DNA of 64,000 nt from Patiria miniata (lineage: Eukaryota > Echinodermata > Asteroidea > Valvatida > Asterinidae), in the NCBI RefSeq assembly GCF_015706575.1, contig NW_024037075.1, positions 10,601,746-10,665,745 of the forward strand, in the 5' to 3' direction. This document shows positions 54,763 to 64,000 of the stretch, piece by piece. Positions within the stretch are counted from its first letter, which is position 1; each line of letters starts with the position of its first letter. The notes under the pieces are model-generated. The model was not told where the DNA came from and made no database searches. It saw nothing but the letters and a program-made list of their open reading frames with translations. The position numbers were made by a program, and so were the translations under genes.

Positions 54763-57700
54763 AATGCCCCATTATGCCTAAAGTGCACAATTTTTGGCTT
54801 CCCATTACAGAACCGAGCCTAATCTAATGCATTTCTGGGAGTAATTAGCGCCTCTGTGCATTTATCTGAGATAAAGTAGGTATCCGTAACACTGGGTGGA
54901 GCCCAGGACTAACCGACATTATTGCCACTTCAGGAGTGGTTATTATTAGTTACGCAACCACACAATACGCCGCATCATTATGCATGACAGATTGCAAATG
55001 CGAAGATGCGACGAACCTTAGACTAAAAATTGAAAATTGACATGGCTTTGACATATTTCTAGCAAAAAGGTGGTATTTTACTCTAAAAATGTCCGGTTTT
55101 TGTGGTTTCTGCCCTGACCACATGGTAGGTCGGATCGGGCTAAAAGTTGGTGTGCGCATTGCTCATCAGGACCTACAAGCACAGCAATTTTTATCAAAAT
55201 CGGAAGACATGAGGTAAAAAGTGCGTTGGTCTGACATGGAATGACCCCTATACACCTTTAGAATTTCCCTGTGGAGACCCTTTTAACCTATTGTCCTGGG
55301 TCTCCACAAGGTACCAGATATTCGTTCCTGATATGGCTCATAGAAGAAACGCCTACACAAATTTTTGGGGTAGCCTAGATTAAACAGCTCAGCGGCATAT
55401 CCAGGGAAGTATTCGACCTTGAAATCACACAAATTGTAGCTTATCGCTCTCCACAGAGTTGATATCCAAAAAAGTGACCCCCAGATGTACTTCTTTTGTG
55501 TGGGTGTTTTGCTGTGGCGAGGGTTGCATGATTAACCCAGACGCCATGCAAGGTAACAATAAGAGCTCGACCGGACCATGAACTCAAACATAGAAACGCT
55601 GCCAGCCTTTTGAAATTCCAAAAGGTAAATCGCTCAAAACTTGCTGTGCGGCATAATTCGACCGACAATGGCGCTGGGAAACTTGTGAACATGGTGGAAT
55701 AAATACAAACACACCTGCTGTCACACTGCGCACCTAACTGCCCGCCAATGGACTTTTCAATAGTAAATTCATGATTATGCATGCATGGCATAGAGATGGC
55801 CTTGGCGGCACAAACTGTGAGGGGCCCATTGGAAATGTATGGGGCCACTCTTTTCACCGCCATTTTCTCAAAGGTCCTTCAAGTATTTTTATGGCAAAAC
55901 CTAGCGGGCTTGTCCGTACTTGGTTGGCTCACTCGCTCTGTGACGAAACAGTCTTTACGATCACAGACATGTGGACAGATCGTAAGGCCTTTTTCTGTCC
56001 CACTCGCTCGGTTAAAAGAATGCATACACCTTAAAGTTAAAAATCGTAACAGGAAAATGTTCCTATACTACGACCATACCAGACCAGACTAGACCAGACT
56101 AGACCAGACACCCCAAAAAGACCTGAAAAGAAGAACATATGCTTTTCATATCAAAGCCTTTTCCTTTCATGTTGAAATTCCTCTTACAATTCATTTGTAT
56201 ACAATTGCCATTGCCTAAAGAGCAAACTATTAATCAATCATACTTGCTTCAGAACACATTTATTTTCTTTTTTAAAGAAATAATAAAAAATGTCTTAGAT
56301 TTGGGTTGGTCACCAATTAGATATAGCAGTTCTTTCACCCCATTACTTTTGTTTTAATCCCGGCCTTGACTGTCGAATAGACATGCTTCATTAGGTATAT
56401 ATTGTGACAGCCAGATGACTTATTTACTCAGTTTATGTATTATTTTGTTTGAGACTCCAGCAGGAAGGCCAAAGTCACTAAAAGAGACAGGAAATGTAGT
56501 CCCTTCGTTCCAGAGTTCCTGGGGTCAACACAGTAGAGACAGAAAAGACCTGTGCAGGCCCATAACAAAGTGTACTTCGTAGCTCGGCAGCTAGCTATTA
56601 TGATTCGGACGAAGTCAACCAAAACAGACGCAGTAAACAAGATATGAAGCTATTGTGTGCCTATTGCAAAGGTAGAAACACGCTGAGAACTCCAATTTGC
56701 CCACGTTGATCAATTCTCCTTTGGACATCGAATGACTTGCAGCCCCTGCTACCCCCAGACTACGAATTGTTCTCACGACCCGATGCATATATAAACTAGT
56801 TCAAACACCCTGACGACATGCATTGTCCTTTTTGAGCCAACGGTTCGCAAGCCAGTGCAAAAGCACCAGGTTAGAAACAAGTTCAGCCGTCAAACACTCT
56901 TTCCCGAACTACCAGGCAAGTGGTTTTTCCTTTAAATTTTTTTAAAGACAACAAAACGCGCGATTACTTAGGTTCTGAAAGGTAACACTATTGTTCGACG
57001 GGGATTCATCCATCAGGATTCACAAAAGATTCTTGTACTACTCAAGAGCAACATACACTGAGAAAACATGTTCATTTTTAATAAAGTTTCACTCCAAACA
57101 AAAATCAAGTCCCTTACAAAAACACCATCACGCCATAATTATTCGATGAAACCAGTTACACCTTCTACTTTAAAAGCAATAATGAACCAGCTGAACTTGT
57201 TAAGGGGCCATCCATTTTCGGTCATTATCACGAGCGTACAAACTACACGCCGAGAAGGGGTTGGCAGGCAGCGTTACCCTTTTACAAGGAATTAAAAATG
57301 ACGGTGGGAACCAATGGGAGAAACCGTCATTGTTCCCTTTTCATTTTGTACGCTACCGAATGGGAGGGAGGATCCGGCAAAATGAGTACAGTTTGTACGC
57401 TGGTAATGGTGATGGGAATGGAAGGCACCTGAATATGGGATAATTAAGTGGCAATTACCGGAATATCTGCCCGATTTTAATCGGATTAGGGAACTTTTAT
57501 CAAAACTGGTCATTCAATCAGTACTAAATTCACAGTGAAATGTATTATTCTGGCTGGCATCTTTCAGAAGATAAAACCAAAAGTCCATTATAGTTTTCAA
57601 AAGGTGTCTCCAGCGGACCCGACTTTTAAAGATTTAAATTTTACTGTACACATGTATAGTGATTCTTGGTTCCCGATAATTTTAGATTTTAATACCACAG

Positions 57701-58550
57701 TTTTACTTAAAACAAACTGCTGTATGGAGCTTTTTCAGAAAAATTATATTAATTTTGCCTCGGTGTTAAAAATTATTCCATGCCCTTTAAATAATAACTG
57801 TGTTAAAATGACAGCAATAATTACAACCACAACAAATTGCATGTAGGCTACGAGTAAAAATGAATGCTATATGTAAACTAAATATGCAATCGGTGAACTG
57901 AAGCTAAACTAAAATGAGACAGTTAATATAATATATTATGCAGTAGCAAATCACAACTTGATAAGAACTAGCCTCTTTCGTACCTAAACTATTCTCAAAA
58001 TTGTCAAGCACTAACAAACTGGTTATACAAACAGATCTTATTTTTTTTTAATCACAAATCCTCCAACAGCACAAACAGCTAAAAATTCCTTAGATCATGG
58101 TGTACACTGCATCTTTCTTTGATCATCATACGGCAGTGGTGAGGCGTAAAATCCGTATATGTTTTAAACTCGTACAATTGCCATTAGTCACAGCTTAATA
58201 ACTGTTGGAAACTAAAACCTATCCGTTTTTCTAAACTGTTGCCAAAATCAGGTGACTTGTATGCGCAAACCAAGATTTAAATTTTTTTTTCTATTTGATA
58301 TTTCACTGAGTTTTGAAGTCTGCATTCGCAACGTATTTGACGATTGATGCCCAGACAGCGCAGTCAACCTTCACTCACCGACCAATCAGAAGACGCCAAA
58401 TCAATCCTTACTTTTAGTTAGTATGGATATATCAATGAATTCAATTTACCACAAAGGTTTACACTCGTGCTTAACTTTTTCATTTTGCCGGGGCGCATGG
58501 CTACGGCGACGCGCGCGCATACCAGAAACCGGAGACTTTTTTTTTTGGCC
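54763..58550 (+). repeat. Repeat unit U4
   Basis: Its start resembles U3 (GCCCAGGACTAACCGAC). From about 55300 onward it is almost identical to U1, sharing private variants such as GTTGATATCCAAAAAAGTG and CCCAGACGCCATGC. The offset to U1 is 19428-19436 bp at three landmarks. It ends in the same 75-bp inverted fragment and has no gene after it. Confidence 0.92.
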
Positions 58551-61500
58551 TTGTTTGAAAGCATTGGTTTTTCAAAAACACAACTTTCAACATTTTAAAG
58601 ATGGCGTCGGCTCGTAAAACGATAAACTGCAGCCCTAATTATAATGTACCGTATTTCAGCACATTTAAATTACACAATTCAGGGTTACGATCGCACAAGG
58701 CATGATGGGAAACAACATGGCGCTGCAAGATTGTACCCACGGGGCACGAGGTTGGCGCACGCTTTCTTTTTCAGCCTACAGGCCTACAGATTGCAAATGC
58801 AAAGATGCGACGAACCTTAGACAAAAGAAAATGAAAATTGACATATGGTTTTGACATAATATTTCTAGCAAAAAGGTGGTATTTTACTCTACAAATGTCC
58901 TTTTTTTTGGTTTCTGCCCTGACCACATGGTAGGTCGGATCGGGCTAAAAGTAATTGGTGTGCGCATTGCTCATCAGGACCTACAAGCACAGCAGTTTTA
59001 TCAAAATCGGAAGACATGAGGTAAAAAGTGCGTTGGTCTGACATGGAATGACCCCTATACACCTTTAGAATTTCCCTGTGGAGACCCTTTTAACCTATTG
59101 CCCTGGGTCTCCACAAGGTACCAGATATTCGTTCCTGATATGGCTCATAGAAGAAACGCCTACACAAAATTTTGGGGTAGTCTAGATTAAGCAGCTCAGC
59201 ATATCCAGGGAAGTATTCGACCTGGAAATCACACAATTTGTAGCTTATCGCTCTCCTCCGAGTTGATATACAAAAAAGTGACCCCCAGATGTACATGATT
59301 CTTTTGAGTGGGTGTTTTGCTGTGGCGAGGGTTGCATGATTAACCCCAAAGCCATGCAAGGTATCTATATATATAAGAGAGAGTTTAACTCGGCCTCCGA
59401 GACGATGTTTGCTCATGAAAGGATCCGAGACCGCGGGCTCCCGCGGCGCCAAAATCGCTCCACGTCCGTGGAAAAATACGGAGGGTGTCTTCCGCCGGGT
59501 CGGACACTTCGGGTCGTCCTGATTTTCCCGTACGGACCGGCGATCCTTTTCGTCTATTTTTCGTGACAGCATTTTGCACAGGAAATTTCCGTCGTGTGCG
59601 CTTTCACGTTGACTGCCTGGCCGCCCACTGTGCTGGCTTTTCTGCGAGTCTAGACTGTGCGAGGTCAGCGAGGTCAACGTAGGGGTTTCGTTTACGTGTT
59701 CTACTCAGCCGTACTGCCAAAGCGTTCACCAAATTGTGATATGGGGTGACCTTGGTAAAATATTTTTTCTCCATGGTGCGTGGCCACCGAGTGCCCCTAT
59801 TCTTTCATATGCTTCGCTTGCCGCCCCTGCGCCGAGTGCAACGAATACTCAGAAGGACTACACATTAAGTATGCCTTGCGCGGTCTGACCAATCGAAAGT
59901 CTACACTGCGTAGTATATCCGGGCTATGCAAAACTGTCGATGGCAACGCGTACTGCAGCCTGCTCCACACTCTGGAAACGAGGTTGGGTCTACGGTGCTC
60001 GCTATTTGCATGATTTGAAGCACAAGCATGTGAGTGACGTGTATAGTGCTCTGTTGCTTCCATCGTGTGTTAATACAGCTCCATGCTTCCACCAAGGCTG
60101 AGCGTTGTGAGTTCGCTGCCCGCCACAGTGTTGCGTTATAATTTCGGGGGCCTGTCTGGGATCAACGAAGGATCGATGCATTGCTTCAAACATCGCGATC
60201 TTAAACGCAGTCACACAAAAAATCAACGAAAATGTGTCCGATCCGGCGGAAGACACCCTCCACATTTTCCCACGGACGTGGAGCGATTTTGGCGTCGCGA
60301 AAGACCGCGGTCTCAGATCGTTTCAGGAGCAAACATTTCTCGGAGGCCGAGTACAATTTGCTCTTATATAGATGGTTGACCCAAGTTGAATAACAGTTGA
60401 CTCGACAAGTTCCTCGCAGACAGTCTCGCAAATTGTAAGACGTTCAAGTTTACGTTTGTTGAAGACTCCAATATACTGAAACTTAATTATGACCTTCTTA
60501 ATCAGCCTTCGCCTGTGTACTACGGCAAGCCTTTCAAGTACGTTTTCTCACAAATGCCACTGCCTCACAAAATGCCAATTTAACAGACCAAAGGGAACAT
60601 TTACAGACTGTTGTCATGGTACATAATTATCATGGGCGTCAATCGGTGGGGGACGGGGAACCCCTCCACCCCCCCCCCCCCCCCCCATTTTAAAGCGGTG
60701 GAGACTTTTTTGGTCCCCCCCCACTTTTCTTCCCCGAATAAAAATTGTAGCTACTACATGTATAATGATTCCATTACTCAGAATAGCTGATTCAATGACA
60801 CCAAACTCGAAAATGGTGTTTAAAAGATGATCTTCGTTTTCCAAATGCGACTGCCTCACAAAAAGCCAATTTAACAGACCAACGTCAACATTTACAGACA
60901 GTTGCCATGGTACATAATTATCATGTGCGTAAATCGACGGGGGACAGGGGACCCCCCCCCCACACACACACACATGCACACACACACATTTTGAGGGGGG
61001 ACATTGTTTGGTCTCCCCCCCCCCCCCCCCCCACACTTTTTCTTCCCCAAATAAAAATATTGTAGCCTACAATAATGATTCTATTGCTCAGAATACATGT
61101 AGCTGATTCAATTACTCAAAACTCAAAACTTTCACAGATGATCTTTTGCTCAAATTGGTTTTAGTGATCAGAAATTGCCTCAGATCACACCACAGAAATT
61201 GATATTCTTTAACTGCATGTCTCACCAACTATATCCCCCATTTACATTTAACTCCCCACATCTTCATCCCCAACACTACGCCCTACCCGATCTATGATCG
61301 GGTAAACCAGCTTGTATAACAATAAGAGCTCGACCGGACCATGAACTCAAACATAGAAACGCTGCCAGCCTATTGAAATTCCAAAAGGTAAATCGCTCAA
61401 AACTTGCTGTGCGGCATAATCGACCGACAAAGGCGCTGGGAAACTTGTGAGCATGGTGGGATAAATACAAACACACCTGTTGTCACACTGCGCACCTAAC

Positions 61501-64000
61501 TGCCCGCCAATGGACTTTTCAATAATAAATTCATGATTATGCATGCATGGCATAGAGATGGCCTTGGCGGCACAAACTGTGAGGGGCCCATTGGAAATGT
61601 ATGGGGCCACTTTTTTCACCGCCATTTTCTCAAAGGTCCTTCAAGTATTTTTATGGCAAAACCTAGCGGGCTTGTCCGTACTTGGTTGGCTCACTCGCTC
61701 TGTGACGAAACAGTCTTTACGATCACAGACATATGGACAGATCGTAAGGCCTTTTTTCTGTCCCACTCGCTCGGTTAAAAGAATGCATACACCTTAAAGT
61801 TAAAAATCATAACAGGAAAATGTTCCCATATTTCGACCATACCAGACCAGACTAGACCAGACTAGACCAGACACCCCAAAAAGACCTGAAAAGAAGAACA
61901 TATGCTTTTCATATCAAAGCCTTTTCCTTTCATGTTGAAATTCCTCTTACAATTCATTTGTATACAATTTGCCATTGCCTAAAGAGCAAACTATTAATCA
62001 ATCATACTTGCTTCAGAACACATTTATTTTCTTTTTTAAAGAAATAATTAAAAATGTCTTAGATTTGGGTTGGTCACCAATTAGATATAGCAGTTCTTTC
62101 ACCCCATTACTTTTGTTTTAATCCCGGCCTTGACTGTCGAATAGACATGCTTCATTAGGTATTGTGACAGCCAGATGACTTATTTACTTTATGTATTATT
62201 TTGTTTGAGACTCCAGCAGGAAGGCCAAAGTCACTAGGGGAGACAGGAAATGTAGTCCCTTCGTTCCAGAGTTCCTGGGGTCAACACAGTAGAGACAGAA
62301 AAGACCTGTGCAGGCCCATAACAAAGTATACTTTCGTAGCTCGGCAGCTAGCTATTATGATTCGGACGAAGTCAACCAAAACAGACGCAGTAAACAAGAT
62401 ATGAAGCTATTGTGTGCCTATTGCAAAGCTAGAAACACGCTGAGAACTGCAATTTGCCCACGTTGATCAATTCTTCTTTGGACATCGAATGACTTGCAGC
62501 CCCTGCTACCCCCAGACTACGAATTGTTCTCACGACCCGATACATAAACTAGTTCAAACACCCTGACGACATGCATTGTCCTTATTGAGCCAACTGTTCG
62601 CAAGCCAGTGCAAAAGCACCAGGTTAGAAACAAGTTCAGCCGTCAAACACTCTTTCCCGAACTACAAGGCAAGTGGTTGTTCCTCTAATTTTTTAAAAGA
62701 CAACAAAACGCGCGATTACTTAGGTTCTGAAAGGTATCACTATTGTTCGACGGGGATTCATCCATCAGGTTTCACAAAAGATTCTTGTACTACTCAAGAG
62801 CAACGTACACTGAGAAAACATGTTCATTTTTAATAAAGTTTCACTCCAAACAAAAATCAAGTCCCTTACAAAAACACCATCACGCCATAATTATTCGATG
62901 AAACCAGTTACACCTTCTACTTTAAAAGCAATGAACCAGCTGAACTTGTTAAGGGGCCATCCATTTTGGTCATCATCGCGAGCGTACAAACTACACGCCG
63001 ACAAGGGGTTGGCAGGCATCGTTACCCAGGCCTTTTACAAGGAATTAAAAATGACGGTGGGAACCAATGGGAGAAACCGTCATTGTTCCCTTTTCATTTT
63101 GTACGCTACCAAATGGAAGGGAGGATCCGGCAAAATGAATACAGTTTGTACGCTGGTAATGGTGATGGGAATGGAAGGCACCTGAATATGGGATAATTAA
63201 GTGGCAATTACCGGAAAATCTGCCCGATTTTAATCGGATTAGGGAACTTTTATCAAAACTGGTCATTCAATCAGTACTAAATTCACATTCTGGCTGGCAT
63301 CTTTCAGAAGATAAAACCAAAAGTCCATTATATAGTTTTCAAAAGGTGTCTCCAGCGGACCCGACTTTTAAAGATTTAAATTTTACTGTATACATGTACA
63401 TGAACAGTGATTCTTGGTTCCCGATAATTTTAGATATTAAATACCACAGTTTTACTTAAAACAAACTGCTGTAAGGAGCTTTTTCAGAAAAATTATATTA
63501 ATTTTGCCTCGGTGTTAAAAATTATTCCATGCCCTTTAAATAATAACTGTGTTAAAATGACAGCAATAATTACAACCACAACAAATTGCATGTAGGCTAC
63601 GAGTAAAAATGAATGCTATATGTAAACTAAATATGCAATCGGTGAACTGAAGCTAAACTAAAATGAGACAGTTAATATAATATATTATGCAGTAGCAAAT
63701 CAAAACTTGATAAGAACTCGCCTCTCTCGTACCTAAACTATTCTCAAACTTGTCAAGCACTAACAAACTGGTTATACAAACAGATCTTATTCTTTTAATC
63801 ACAAATCCTCTAACAGCACAAACAGCTAAAAAATAGTGAGATCATGGTGTACACTGCATCTTTCTTTGATCATTATACGGCAGTGATGAGGCGTAAAATA
63901 GCCGTATATGTTTTAAACTCGTACAATTGCCATTAGTCACAGCTTAATAACTGTTGGAAACTAAAACCTATCCGTTTTTCTAAACTGTTGCCAAAATCAG
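58551..64000 (+). repeat. Repeat unit U5, runs off the window
   Basis: U2-like from its GATGGCGTCGGC segment through the TA-flanked insert (59364-61316). The last few hundred bases carry U3-type variants (CTCTCTCGTACC, ATTCTTTTAATCAC, GTAAAATAGCCG), so it is a mosaic. The 284-bp duplication of U2 is absent. The window ends about 230 bp before the landmark that precedes a gene in U2 and U3. Confidence 0.9.
59364..61316. mobile_element. TA-flanked insert, U5 copy
   Basis: The same insert as 39929-41625, with the same flanking TA words. It is longer by about 255 bp because of a tandem duplication (about 60543-60735 against 60840-61035) of a part holding a CCAATTTAACAGACCAA segment and a C-run. 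The right inverted arm here keeps a GAGCGATTTTGGCG word that the U2 right arm has lost. Confidence 0.8.

Noticed and set aside
60614-61036. 140-residue Gly-rich minus-strand frame
   Set aside because: It depends on poly-C/poly-G tracts and a tandem duplication, and has no counterpart in U2.

Overview
The window is eukaryotic, from an animal with an intron-containing, repeat-rich genome. There are spliced cytochrome P450 exons with GT-AG introns, non-LTR retrotransposons of the CR1/Jockey type, a Ty3/Gypsy fossil, a THAP-bearing transposon relic and many short inverted-repeat elements. Nothing bacterial is present. An invertebrate deuterostome (echinoderm, hemichordate or amphioxus) is my best guess from the element mix, but the sequence alone does not prove it.

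Left half (1-32 kb): two tandem paralogues of a three-exon, CYP2-like P450. Copy 1 (2419-5445) reads as an intact 499-residue enzyme behind a duplicated 5' flank. Copy 2 (26480-29786) is a pseudogene: its ATG reads GTG at the junction with an LTR-like sequence, and a 20-base loss shifts the frame in exon 2. The gap between them was once short. A degraded copy of the CYP 5' flank survives at 17.03-17.32 kb, and everything between it and copy 2 is inserted: a LINE (17.32-19.74 kb) and a broken Gypsy composite (19.74-26.48 kb) that hosts a foldback element, itself hosting a near-perfect palindrome. A second LINE (7.66-11.08 kb), a tyrosine-recombinase relic mosaic and an L1-type ORF1 fill 7.6-16.7 kb. 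Comparing the two P450 copies gives empty sites that prove several insertions.

Middle (30.4-35.3 kb): a cluster of inverted-repeat elements, including a 2.6-kb TA-flanked element with a decayed THAP gene.

Right half (35.3-64 kb): five copies (U1-U5) of a roughly 4-kb noncoding unit in direct orientation. Two near-identical intronless minus-strand genes, each coding a 767-residue secreted protein of no family I recognise, sit after U2 and U3. A higher-order period of about 19.43 kb links U1-U2 to U4-U5, so a further gene copy is expected just beyond the right edge. This amplified gene family, with its two C-terminal beta-rich repeats, is the strongest candidate for something undescribed.
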